Below are positions 52,801 through 64,000 of a stretch of 64,000 nt of DNA, piece after piece. The notes beneath the pieces were generated by a model, which was given only the letters and a program-made list of their open reading frames with translations, made no database searches and was not told the origin of the DNA. This DNA is from Bugula neritina. Its lineage: Eukaryota; Bryozoa; Gymnolaemata; Cheilostomatida; Bugulidae. The position numbers were made by a program, and so were the translations under genes. Every line of letters starts with the position of its first letter. The stretch's first letter is position 1. Location of the stretch: contig OZ037766.1 of NCBI GenBank assembly GCA_964035545.1, positions 26,440,343 through 26,504,342 on the forward strand, read 5' to 3'.

Positions 52801-55357
52801 GGGTATATATAGCTTAGTGGCATCTGCATAACTTTACATGGCTATCGTTATTGATGGAAACGATTTCTAGAAATCAGTTCAATACGCATGTGAATTCAAA
52901 TCTGTTCATTGTTACCGTACATATATTTAAGGTATCATTTGACAGTTTTGTTTTCATGTCACTTATTATTGTGTGTAGGAGACGGTGACTCAGGGTCCCT
53001 TTGTGATGCGTACGACGTGTAGGAAATGTGGTGGCACCAGACAGTTCATAGAGTTCAAGTGTACCGAGTGCGCAGGGTCTGGCCGTACTGTGCAGAGAAA
53101 GTACATCACCGTGCCTGTCCCGGCCGGAGTCGAGGACGGGCAAACAGTGCGCATGCCCGTCGGCAGTAAAGAGATATTCATCACTTTCAGGGTCTGTATT
53201 CTGTGCTAATACTATTCTAATAAAGGTAGACAAATATGAGTATTGGCAATGTAATGCATCAACTTTTAATGAAAGTAGACAACTCTTAACATTAGCAATA
53301 TAATATTTATTATAATAAGGTAGATAACTCTTAGCATTAGCAATGACATACAGTAATGTGGAGCAACACCTACAGTAACAGATTAGTCTGCACTATCATG
53401 ACCGCGTTTCCAACTATGGGTGTTGAATTTGTGTCTTCACTACAGGTTGAGAAATCTACCTTCTTCAGGCGAGAAGGTGCCGATATCCATAGTGATGTAT
53501 CCATATCTCTATCGCAAGCTGTGTTGGGGGGTAAAATCACCGCCCCTGGCATATACTCTGACATACAACTCACTGTAAGTGTATATTTGCCTGTATGTGC
53601 TATCCTTTCTCCAATATGTAGAATGTAATGCGTAGGTTAACTAAACTGACCTTTTTGCTTAAATATGCTGTTTACTTATGTGTCATCTGTCAGGTTTATT
53701 GCTACACTATTCTGACAGTCCACAACAGGTCTGTGCCTTGATTGTTTTCCTGTAGAATTTCGTACCCTACGCTATTAGGTTATTCTATCTCACTATACAT
53801 GTACTATACTATACTATGCTATACTATACTATACTAAACTGTACTATACTATGCTATACTATACTATACTATACTGTGTTATACTATACTATACTTTACT
53901 TTACTATACTAAACTGTACTATACTATGCTATACTATACTACACTATACTATATATACTATACTATACTACACTACACTATACTGTGTTATACTGTACTA
54001 TACTATACTGTACTATACTGCACCATACTATACTATATTATATGGTGGTAGTTATTACTCTGTACTGTGCTATTGAACACTGTATTATGATATACTATCC
54101 TGTATTATGTTATACTATACTGTATTATGTTATACTATATTGTATTATGTTATACTATACTGCATTATGTGTTGTGTATTTAGATTCCCGCAGGTACTAG
54201 CTCTCACTACCGTATGCGACTCGCAGGTAAAGGAATAAAGCGAGTCAACAGCTATGGCTCCGGTGACCACTATGTCCACATCAAGATAAACGTGCCAAAG
54301 TATGCTGCCCGTTACAGCTCTTTCTCTTTTGATTCTGTGTGATTCAGGCGTTGTTTCTCTTACACTGTCGCTCTGTTAGAGTTCGCGTATTCTGTAGTAT
54401 ATAAGGTGTATTCTTTAGTATATAAAGTGTATCCTGTAGTAAAAAAAGATACATTTTGTAGTAAGCTATACATATTATTTACTAAAGCAAGAGTATTCTG
54501 TTATTATCAAGAAAATATAGGAGATAAGTGTATTCATTAGTAAAATGCAGTTTTTGTAAGACAAGTGTATTCTGCAGCTAACTATATATCACAAGGAGCT
54601 GTAATAGTTTGTAAAGCAATGAATGCTCTAAACTCACTGATATACTCCTGTATATTTGCAGGAAGCTAACAGCGAAGCAGAAAGCCCTTTTGCTCTCCTA
54701 TGCTGAGTTAGATACTGCTAGCAAGGGTTCTGTGAACGGAGTGACTGAGATCAACTCGGGTGAGTGAGGGCTGCAGTTGGCAGGCACCATGTCTACACAC
54801 GTACAGTGCATGTGCACACAGGCTATTTTGTGAATTATTGAGTTAACCTCCTCAAACAAGAATTCCTGTATAATCGAAGTGTGAGGCGTTTGGTCGGGGG
54901 ATAAGGTGTTCACCTACACATTTAAAGCTGCATCAAACAGGGGCCAATTTCTCAAGTTTGTAGTAAAGCCGGTTATTTTAAAATTTCAAATTGAACTGAC
55001 TGGGACCTGCTTTAAGTTGTTTTTCTCGCAATGTGATTGGATGTTTTTTTGGTTAATGACATGCTCTTTGGGTGGAATAATATATATATTACGAGCAATA
55101 TTGAGAAATATCTGCAGCAAACAATGAGAAACTGAAGCCAACGATGCTGTTCAGTCTTACGTAGCTTGAGAACTCAAATAAACTTGCAGTGTGCACTAAG
55201 GCTGAGGCTTTCACCACTCTCATTGTTATCTGTAGAAAAGACGAGTCATTCTAAGAGCCCAGGTTCTGCTCAAGAACAACCAAATACTAACCAATCCGAT
55301 GAATTTAATGGGGATGAAGGCTTTCTTAGTAAATTGAAGAAAAAGATATTTGGCTAA
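49880..55357 (+). CDS. DNAJA3: DNAJA3/Tid1-like mitochondrial DnaJ chaperone, 11 exons
   Basis: Exons: 49880-50015, 50680-50885, 51465-51548, 51772-51862, 52296-52441, 52578-52730, 52979-53191, 53446-53574, 54184-54299, 54662-54759, 55236-55357. Phases close to 497 residues; human Tid1-L is 480. A presequence ending near SHSYFHTTS precedes the J domain (about 91-155, HPD at 120-122). A short Gly/Phe-type region follows, then the four-motif zinc domain (247-303: CPKCQG, CPACHG, CRKCGG, CTECAG; the first and third lack the final Gly). The client-binding domain includes [18 protein letters not shown] and [12 protein letters not shown]. The C-terminus [10 protein letters not shown] matches the Tid1 end. 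It should deliver clients to mitochondrial Hsp70. Exon 1 rests on an open frame, donor GTAAGC and phase match only. Confidence 0.93.
51549..51675. repeat. 32-bp array, 3.7 copies, at the donor of DNAJA3 exon 3
   Basis: ACTGTTACTAGTATACTAAA units begin at 51558, 51590, 51622 and 51654. The array starts 10 bases inside the intron; the intron begins GTACTGTTTACTG, itself unit-like. Confidence 0.93.
53799..54170. repeat. TATAC-type pentanucleotide array before the acceptor of DNAJA3 exon 9
   Basis: About 370 bases of (TATAC)n with TGTAC, TATGC and TATTATGT variants, ending 13 bases before the acceptor AG at 54182-54183. Open frames over it encode only Tyr/Thr/Ile/Leu repeats. Confidence 0.95.
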
Positions 55358-55565
55358 TTCTATATTCTATTTAATTTATTTTGGTATGTTTTACTCTTCA
55401 ACTCAAAACACTTGAATGCACTTTATCGTGCTATTCAGCTAATTTGAGTTATCTATAAATCAGGTGTACACTTTATTCTGGTGTCCACAGCTCGTGGTTG
55501 TAGAAATATGTAAAAAAAAGTTTGTAATTAACAATTCTTTTGAATTTTTCAACTGGTCAAGCATT

Positions 55566-55655
55566 GAACAACGTATAGAGAAAACCATTTTATTAGTGAA
55601 CATAAAGTTTTTGGAATTTAATATTCACTAATGAAATGGTTTTCCCTATACGTTG
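55566..55655. repeat. Long inverted repeat (foldback, possible MITE remnant)
   Basis: Arms of about 35 bases at 55567-55601 and 55621-55655 are near-perfect reverse complements (ACAACGTATAGAGAAAACC against GGTTTTCCCTATACGTTGT), separated by about 19 bases. It lies in the DNAJA3 3' region between the two candidate last exons. Confidence 0.85.
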
Positions 55656-55708
55656 TTGTGAACATACCACAATGCTAGGCTATAACTATGATGTCATTCA
55701 TTTTCCAG

Positions 55709-56061
55709 GTTTGAAACACGCGATCACTGATGAGGCCGGCTACGTCCCGCAGATTAGAAATGTTCTAGATTGGTGCGAAAAGAGTGAGCATAAAATTGAA
55801 GAAGCCGTTGAAGATCAAAGCAAAAGTGACTCGCCTAATCAAACTAGTGATGAAACAACTCCCAAGTCTAGTGATGAAACAACTCCCAAGTCTAGTGGTG
55901 AAACAACTCCCAACTCTAATGATAAGACAACTCCTAAATCTAGTGATTCTACTGAGAGTGACTCCCAGTCAAACTCAACTAATTCAAGTGACAGTCACTC
56001 AACTAGCAATGATGATGAATCAGAGTCATCTTCTGAAAGTAACCGTCAAAGCAGTAACTGA
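55709..56061 (+). CDS. Candidate alternative last exon of DNAJA3, Ser/Thr-rich
   Basis: An acceptor (CATTTTCCAG) at 55708 opens a frame whose phase fits DNAJA3 exon 10 (G joined to GT), as does exon 11 at 55236. It encodes GLKHAITDEAGYVPQIRN, then a charged stretch, then four copies of a Ser-Asp-Glu-Thr-Thr-Pro-Lys-Ser octapeptide (24-base DNA repeat, 55843-55940) and a Ser/Asn/Asp-rich tail. I do not recognise the first 40 residues. Alternatives: part of an unrelated gene, or a 3' UTR frame. A polyadenylation signal follows at 56518, whereas I see no AATAAA directly after exon 11. Human Tid1 also has C-terminal splice isoforms, but with different sequences. Confidence 0.45.
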
Positions 56062-56517
56062 CTGAAATGCTGATGTTTCTCCTCTCCTCTGTATGCGAAC
56101 ATCTGCAACTGGCTCATGAAGTCAGACTAACATGTTCCGAGACTATTCATATTCGAGTAAAAGTTTTCATCAGAAAGCCATCTAGTAAGATAGCAGTACA
56201 AACGTTCCAAAACTAGGCTCTTCATAATATTGTATGCATCAATGCAACCTTAAAAATACGTCTAGTTTCTGTTGTTATCTACTATTCCTGATTAGTCGCT
56301 ATAGCATTTTGTAAGAGATATGATATTGTTTGAGATTTTAGTGTAACATAAGTCACTGTGACTCGTCACTAAAAGTTATTCATAAGAAAATTAGTTTTTC
56401 TGGGAGTTATTTTACTATTTATTTATGTAAAAACTTTGTGCATTTATTGTTGGTTGTCAAAGAGGAGATTTCATCATTGTAAAACCTGTTTCATTGCTTA
56501 TAATATACGATTAGGCG

Positions 56518-56523
56518 AATAAA
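56518..56523 (+). terminator. Polyadenylation signal downstream of DNAJA3
   Basis: AATAAA about 455 bases after the alternative stop at 56061 and 1160 bases after the exon 11 stop; the first canonical plus-strand signal seen after either. Confidence 0.55.
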
Positions 56524-56539
56524 TGTGTGACAGTGCATC

Positions 56540-59089
56540 AAATTGTACTTGTGTTGTATGTATTACTGGAAATACTGCATCAAAATGTAAATATTTCTAT
56601 TTGTTTTACAAACATGCTTTATTCCTCCTTTTTAATGATTTTATTATAATTTATTCATGGAGTAGGCATATGTTTAAATATGGTGAAGAACTATTCTAGC
56701 ACCTTTCATTATTGTTTAATCCTTACAACAGCTGACTTCAAATTGGATTTATGCTGTCAGAATTCAATTAAACCAATTCCTAGGTTGTAAAATCAACTGG
56801 AGAGATGAAAAATAATATATTGAATAAGTAAGGTTACCTGTTGATAGAATTCAGGGTTTTATTTCATATACAATTAGTTTCTCAGAAATACAAGATTAGT
56901 TGGAGTAAATTTCATTCAGTATAGGCTTCTGTCATTTGAATTGGTAAATTATAATATTTTAGAAACAAATATTGTTTATTGAAAATCTAGCACTAGCTGT
57001 TCTTGTGAAATATTAAAAAATAAAACTGGAAAATAAATGCTAAAATCTCAGTTTTATTATAGCACTTTTCTCACTAATAGATTAGCTTTTGACTTGGAAT
57101 ATTTTTATCTGTAATATTGCCAACTGCATCCTCTGTAACCTGTTTCTGCACAATATCTTTTATGTTGAGAAGACAACTTGTAAGTATGCATCTAATATAA
57201 TATTATAATAGTATAATTTTATGCACTTTCATAATTGAATTGAATATTTTGATTCTCCATCAATATCCTATGCAAGAAAATGGCAGCTTTGATAAACAGT
57301 CACTATACATGAGCTCTCCACAGTCTTTGACAAGCAAGTAGAGATAACTTTTACTATAAATACCCATGCCGGCACTATCAGGGTATAGCAAGTGAGGGTA
57401 TAGTGACTATAGTCAGTAGAAAGTACTACTTCTCTAACTGCCTGCTGTATTATTCTGCTCATTTCCTCAACTGTCACCGATGACTGGCATGTAGGGCCCA
57501 CCCTAGATTTGCATTCTGTAATTTTAATGCACAAAATTGAATACATTATAATATCATTACTGTTAGTAGACTAAAGCTTTTGTGTCACCCTGTAATGGCT
57601 GTGGTTTAAATATTTGGTACATACTCTAACAGCTAAACCACTGATCTATATACTAATGATTAATAAATACTGATATACTAATGAGTAAAATACTAATCTA
57701 CTCATGCAAGGCTGAAATACTGATCTTTTGGTCCATTGAACAAAATTTGAAAAGCTATGGAATTGGCAGCCTATTTTATATCAGAGAAAACTTGAGTATT
57801 TATTAAATTATTGCATAATACATCCCATGTACAATGCTATAATATACTGCCAAGTCCCTAGATATCTTAAAACTGATACATTCTTTTTAAAAAAATATTT
57901 TATGGCAGTGTTTGATAAAATCGCATTATAATCCTTATCCCAGCACAGTAAATGTCATTCCAGTATTTTATGCAAGTAGTAAGAATCCCAAGAATGGGCA
58001 CTGCACATAGTAGTTCTTATTCTAAATTAAAAGCCTCCTTAAATTCGCAAATTTATATCATTATTTAGGCACACAATTTATCTTGTTAATGCACAGTACA
58101 GTCATATGAATAACTTATTAGCCTGGTGAACAGCTGATTCACTATAGGTATAAATTTTGCTGCCAATTGTCTCTGAATAGCCTTTCCTTTCAATAATAAT
58201 ACATGTTGAGCTCTTTTTGCTGGAGTCCGTGAGAGTTTCTTAATTTCTATTTTTTACTATCGCAGATGCTGCTTACTGACTTTGCATGAAAATGCATAGA
58301 TTTGTATATATAACATGATGTCATAACACCATATCGTGCATTATTAGTCCAGGGTTCTACATAGTGCAGATATTACCATATCAAGTGATAAGACACCGTC
58401 ATGAAAACAACTATATCTTAAAAGGTAGTCTTAAACTTTTGCAAATTACTGTAGTATGAAGTGTATAGCACCAAATATATATTGTATGTTATATGTAATT
58501 ATTAATACATTACTTGTTATAATGATATATCTGAGTTTGTGTTATTTTACTTACTGTTAATATGTAGGTTATGACTAAACTTGTGCTTTATTAAAGCTTT
58601 TCATTAATTACAACATGTTTAGCTGTAATGAAATAAAATTGCCTGTAGCTTGAGCTCTAGCCAGTCTATAAAAATGTTAGGGTTGCTATGCAAGCCCTCC
58701 CTGTAAATCATTATTATATTTGCAAACAATGGTAGGAATTGTGCTTTATAACATCCTGGGTGAGTTCAACTCATTATCATTTTTGGCTACATTATTGCAC
58801 CCACCCAAAATTATAACAGCTACCTTTTATGTAAACACATTAGAAAATTGTCATGCTATAATTTAATTGCTAATATTGATAATAATGTATACTAATTGTG
58901 ATATAATGGTATCAACTTGTGTATAGAGATGTTTTGGACGGCAACTGTTTAATATGCATAGTATATTATAATAGTATTCAGCATTTAGTGTGGTGAATTT
59001 TATCACTTCCACTTCATCTATTGCTGGCCATCACTTACTCAATAAACCAGTTCAGGGTGAGACTTCTTTAGTATTCCTCCACAATCTAG
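56540..59089. other. AT-rich intergenic region, no gene recognised
   Basis: No frame with domain features. The minus-strand open frame 57268-57546 has no splice context or recognisable motif. The promoter of the TRIM-like gene should lie at the right end. Confidence 0.6.
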
Positions 59090-62000
59090 ATGAGTAGCGT
59101 TACAGTGGCGTGAGTATTTTCATAGTTTACCAGCCTTTCTGTGTTAAATATGCAATTACTGTATACATTGTAAATTTGTCGAGCTACATATTGTAAAAAT
59201 ATTCTCTACAGCTTTTTGTATATACATTCCATTATTTTGCAAACATGCAATTTTAATGGGTTCAATGTAGAAATACTAAAAATGCTCCTTGCTACTTTCT
59301 AGTTCTAGAAAAGAGCAAAGGTACTGTAGTTAGAATAAGTCTAGTTTGAGAGAATGCTGTAATGTATCTTATTATTATATTTTAATGTTTTTAGTATCAT
59401 CATTATATAACCATATTGTAAAGTACATACCATCTCTAAAATGTACATTTCCAATTTATTCAAAAATATTTAGCACTAAATACAGCAGAAAAATGATGCA
59501 TCATAGTATAATAATAGTTATAATACAATAATAATGTTACAATAAATATAAAAATATTGCAATATTTAGGCCTGTTTCGTATGAAGTTTCACAGTTGCCA
59601 CTATCTTGTCCTGCAAAGCCTTAAAATTTCGAAAGAATCAATTTACTTCGTTTTTATTTTCAGAGTTGTAGCTGAGGCTCCTCCTGGGTTCAAGGATGGG
59701 ATGGCTCCTCCTCCACCCGTACGCAGACTCTCATCAAATGGTAGTCCTACTGAAAAATCTAGCTGTGGCACTTGCTTACAAAGACTACCTTTTATGGTTG
59801 ATCCAAGGAAGCTGCCTTGCTCTCATGTCTTCTGCTTTCCATGCCTGAAGAGTGAATTCGCCAAAACAAATGCTGTCAACTGTCCAGTATGCGGGTAAGT
59901 CAGCAACCACTTTTCTCTTTGGAGAGTTAATGTCTAGTCCTCAGGCTAAGCATAGAAAGCCAAACAAAACATGTTCCAATGATTACATTTCATTGGCTGT
60001 TACTGAATGCGGGATTCTATTGCTGTTTTACAAATTATGTATGCAAATTAATTACAACTCTTGTCTAGTTAGGGATTTACTTTTTTATCAACTTAATTAA
60101 CTTTTGTGACATCTGTAGGTAATTCATGTAAATTGTACAAAGATGAACCGAGTGAGAATATTTGTCATTGAAATTAACATAATTTTTTTTAAATCTTTCT
60201 TTAGTAATCATAGTGTTTGTGGGGAAAAGTAAAGACATAATAATAATAATTTAAGAATCTGTGATAAATACTAATTTCATTAGCAAAAGCAAGCAAGTGA
60301 GAACTTTAGAGTAAAGTAGTTCATCTAAGTTTTGATATCTTCAGATAGAAAACACCTCGTCGGCCTGTAAAAACCCTATAGGCTAAAAACTAATATACTC
60401 ATTACAATCTTGTACTCTGAGAAGTCCACATATTCATTCCGATGTCAGTGGAAAAAGCAGTTGCTATCTTTTTAGTAAAAAGTAGCTTGCAGAGTGTTCC
60501 AATAAAGTACTGGATTGTTGCTATCTAATAGTCACAGCTGTAGAGAGTTGGTAAAGATGGATAGTTTCATAGCCATGTGTAAAGGTGCCAATTTTTGTTT
60601 AAGTTGAAATTTTAAAACTTTTGTCAATTTGAAGATTTGTTACTAACTTTATATAAACAACTTTTCGTGTTGAAACTTTTTACCAGAGCCTCTGATTTTT
60701 GCTATAATTATAATAATATGTTAGTTTCTTGTTATAATTTATTCAGGCGTAAGCAAGTCTTACTTTGTATTCAATTAAGCATCATTTAGTTAGTTGCACA
60801 GTAAGTTAAAAATGGATGAAATTTTAATTAAATGCTCAAGGTTTTACTGTTAATCTCACAAACAATGACAATAAAGCTCTACAGTGGGTGTGTATTAAAA
60901 GATGCCAAGTAAAAATAAGGCACGCCTTTGTTTATCCAGCTCTGTATTTCTGTATTCATGTGTCTAAAACTGATTGAATGGTGGTTAATAGGGTTCTACT
61001 GTTGTACACCAGCAGTCTAGTTTTTTGAATAGCATAGACTACGCAGGGAATATGACTAGGAAAGAAGGGATCAGAAAGGTTTTTAGTTATAATAGTATTT
61101 TAGGATTGTAATATTACAAAATCTAATACACTACAGTTGTAAACTGCATGAGCAGCAATTTATTTGTCAATGTATTGTTTCAATTATAACTTACTGTTTT
61201 AATAACTTATGGTGCTATTTATTCTAAGCTGGTATGGTTATTTTTATTTGAGTATTTGCAAAAAAGTTTTAATATATTGTAAGTGTAGGAACTTATTAGG
61301 TGACTAAACAATTTGCAATTCTGTTGTCATATTATTGGCTACATAAGTGTGTGTGTATGTGTGTGTATGTGTGTATGTGTGTGTATGTGTGTGTATATGT
61401 GTGTATGTGTGTGTATGTGTGTGTGAAATTGTTAGTAGCATTGCTCTTTATAATTTCTATTTTTGTAAATCTCACTTTACATTTGCACTTGAGCAGTATT
61501 TACAAATTATTTGAAGTTTGTATGTCACAAAATGTATCTTGTGATGTTTTCAAGCTATATAACTTCTGATTATTATACTGTATATCTCACTACAGCGTTA
61601 CACATGCACACTAAGTTCTCCCCTCACCTATTTATTCCCCTCTGTCTTGTTTGGGTAACAGGTGATGAATACTAAATAGTATTTGTTATTAATTATCTAG
61701 GAAAGTATTTGACAACTTGGAGATGGACAAAGTAACTAAAGTACAAAGAATGAAAAGTGACGAGGATAACAGGTCAATCAAGGAGCCAGTCTCTGTGCTC
61801 TGTGACGTCTGCAAGAAGGATCCCGTCGCCGCCATCTCTTTTTGCATTGACTGTGGAAAGAAGATGTGCCCTCGGCATCTGGAGGTACGCTTCTAGCGCA
61901 GTGCTTCTATAGAAACTATAGAAACTAAGAAGCTAAATAAGATATCTTATTTAGTTTTTTTCAAACATTTAAAAGCAGTAGTGGAGAAATTGAGATTGCT

Positions 62001-63968
62001 TAAGTTCTTTTATTTTATTATTAAATTCTGCTTTGAAATTTTTGTGAGAACACAACTTCTTATGCTACATTTCTAATTTGGAACACAGGCTTTTCTTAAT
62101 TTCTCTATTACTGCACCTACTTCCTTTCAGATTCTCAACTGGAATTCTTTGACTAATACAATTTGACTGCATCCCAAACCATAAATAGTTTGTCTAGATG
62201 TAGCTCATTGGTTAAAATATTGTATCACATGGCAACATATGTTTGTTCTCAGCTGAAAAGCACTTTCAATAAGTAAACAAGTCAGAAACATAAAGTAGTT
62301 TTTGAATTTTTCCAAACTTTCAATCTAAAAAATAAAACTTTTTGCTACAGTTTCATGATGGATATCAGATTGACTTCTCTAAGAAGAAGCATAAGCAGAT
62401 AAGTATCGAAGTATACAGAGCGTCGCCAAACAAGTTTGTCGTGTGCGAGAAACCTGGCCACTCCAACCAACAACTTACAAAAGCCTGCAGAAACTGTCAC
62501 AAGCTCTTCTGTGACAAGTGTGACACAAAAGCTGCCTGTGATGTGAATGGAGGTAAATTATTAGCAAAATATGTGATTGTATCTCTTGTGACAAAAATAT
62601 AGCATGTGTTACAACATAGTTGGTTACTAAATAGTATGACCGAAAACTTTAATTATTTGTATTGCAGCCGTAAAAAATGTTACTTGTGGTCATTTATATT
62701 GATAACTCTAAATGCTTATCACTTTTTTTTGTATTTAGTCTGCACTGTAAAGATACATTCTTAATTTTTCTAAAACTCAAGTTTATCAAACAAATTTGCA
62801 ACAACCAAAGTTATTTATGTTTACACTTAACTTAACTGCATTATTTTAATTTCTATCTTGTGTTCATAAAGATTCTCATCATACTACTCATGTTTTACTG
62901 TTCTCAAATTTGAAGATTTTTTTCAACCTAATTTAATGTGATGATGCCTAGATGATCTTATACAATATGTCTATATTTTATATCATGTGACTAGGCAGTT
63001 TTAAAATTTAGTAAATCATGTGACTGAGCAGCCCTATAATTTCTTAATAGATCATATAACTAAGCAATCCCATACTTTAGAACTTTGTTTTAATGTCTCT
63101 AAAACATTTTCTTTTCACAGCCAAAGTTCATGACCCAAGAGAGATTGAGAACTTGTCTGTAGAACTTAAGGATATACTGAGTAAGAAGATGGAGTTGTGT
63201 TCTGGTAAGATAACAGATATCATACGTCTGCAGAAGAACACGTCTGGAGATCTTTGTGACATTCAAGAGAAAGTCGGACAAATGCTGGAAGAAGTTGATA
63301 GAACTGCTGAAGATCACGTAATGTGAAAAATATCTTCTGCTGCTTCTGAGCTTTCATATATATTCGTAGTTGCCATAATGAACAACATCAGTTCTTTGAA
63401 AATTTTTAGCTAGTTAGGCAAAAACAATTTATAAAAAAATATAGTCAACATTTTTAATGAAAAATTTAAATTAGAAATTGTTTTAATGAAATCTCTGACT
63501 CAACAAATGTCCTGCTGACAAGCTAACACACCTTGAGCCAAAATACAGACAAAAAGATTACTTAACAAGAACTATACATTTTTTAATGATGTTAATTTTT
63601 TGTTCACTTTGTGCATTTAATTATGCATTTATTGTAGATATCAATGATCAAATCAAAGGCAGATCAGCTAAAGAACGAAATAACTTTGCATCTGAATCAG
63701 AGCAGTAATCAAGTGGATGTGTTTAGTTCGTCTTTAATGGCAAAGAAAGATCAGCTCGATGACCTTTGGACATCAACTCAACATCTTATCACTCAGGTTA
63801 GTCTCTCCTTGCCCGATATTGCAGTGTTGAAGAAAACTTAGGCTATTTTAGCCTATTATAATTTAGATATAACTGCTTCCAAGCTTACTGAGATTATTCA
63901 AGAGCTTAAAAGTTATTTGTTTAAATTTTACTCATCAATAGGTGGGAGCTGATCCTAAACTGTTTGAG
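59090..63968 (+). CDS. TRIM-like RING / B-box / coiled-coil protein, 7 exons, 3' partial
   Basis: Exons: 59090-59109, 59664-59894, 61701-61884, 62351-62552, 63121-63317, 63638-63796, 63942-63968 (27-base microexon), continuing past the window; 340 codons so far, phases closed. The RING (41-83) is CGTC...LPCSHVFCFPC...CPVC. A first B-box-like zinc site (about 118-143) is CDVC...FCIDCGKKMCPRH. A second (about 177-211) runs CEKPGH...CRNC...CDKC. Helical coiled-coil sequence follows (ELKDILSKKMELC to DQLDDLWTSTQHLI). This is the RBCC order of TRIM E3 ubiquitin ligases; the C-terminal substrate domain is outside, so the subfamily is unknown. The 20-base first exon (MSSVTV) was chosen because its GTGAGT donor gives the required phase; it is the least certain. 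At exon 5 the donor GTAATG is used; read-through would stop seven bases later. Confidence 0.85.
61347..61424. repeat. TG/TATG microsatellite
   Basis: GTGTGTATGTGTGTGTATGT repeats in an intron of the TRIM-like gene. Confidence 0.95.
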
Positions 63969-64000
63969 GTAGTAATGAGAAATTAAAAAAAACTTGTGCT

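Noticed and set aside
53816-54200. Three plus-strand frames rich in Tyr/Thr/Leu
   Set aside because: They translate the TATAC array in a DNAJA3 intron.
55636-55708. ATG at 55636 as start of an independent gene
   Set aside because: It falls in the foldback arm; the segment before the acceptor at 55708 looks intronic, and the downstream exon joins DNAJA3 in phase.
63099-63317. 72-residue minus-strand frame
   Set aside because: Antisense shadow of TRIM-like exon 5.

Overview
This is animal nuclear DNA. The coding sequence is broken into small exons (9 to about 510 bases) by GT-AG introns, the base composition is AT-rich, and microsatellites, minisatellites, SINEs and a truncated LINE are scattered throughout. 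All genes found are metazoan families (ANKRD50, FAM43, ABHD14, a PRD-class homeobox, GSTCD, DNAJA3/Tid1, a TRIM-like protein). I think it is an invertebrate bilaterian, possibly a lophotrochozoan such as a bryozoan, but nothing here fixes the species. Every exon was placed by hand from splice consensus, family resemblance and reading-phase closure. No search was run.

Layout. 156-15616 (-): a 21-exon ANKRD50-like STAND-NTPase/ankyrin gene. One intron carries a satellite of about 2.5 kb. 15617-20604: AT-rich, no gene recognised, one clear SINE. 20605-26189 (-): a five-exon FAM43-like PTB-domain gene. 26190-30734: no gene recognised. 30735-34078 (+): a six-exon ABHD14-like alpha/beta hydrolase with a membrane anchor. 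36396-39947 (+): a five-exon aristaless/Arx-like homeobox gene. 41160-49111 (-): a 12-exon GSTCD orthologue hosting an antisense 5'-truncated LINE. 49112-49879: a short head-to-head promoter interval. 49880-55357 (+): an 11-exon mitochondrial DnaJ (DNAJA3/Tid1), followed by a phase-compatible alternative last exon. 59090 to beyond the window edge (+): a RING/B-box/coiled-coil gene.

The genes do not form one pathway. The closest functional arrangement is the divergent GSTCD-DNAJA3 pair, whose start codons are 768 bases apart with a CpG-containing, NRF1-like motif between them.

The most unusual signal is positional. About ten of the minisatellite arrays sit directly against a splice donor or acceptor, inside three genes. 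In at least three cases the repeat unit contains the junction itself, including the first or last exon bases. The largest is the 23-base satellite of ANKRD50, where roughly a hundred copies of the acceptor plus a GTAAGT donor-like motif fill one intron and the edge unit is the real 3' splice site. A second notable result is a tRNA-derived SINE family, three copies, two with 19-20 base target-site duplications.
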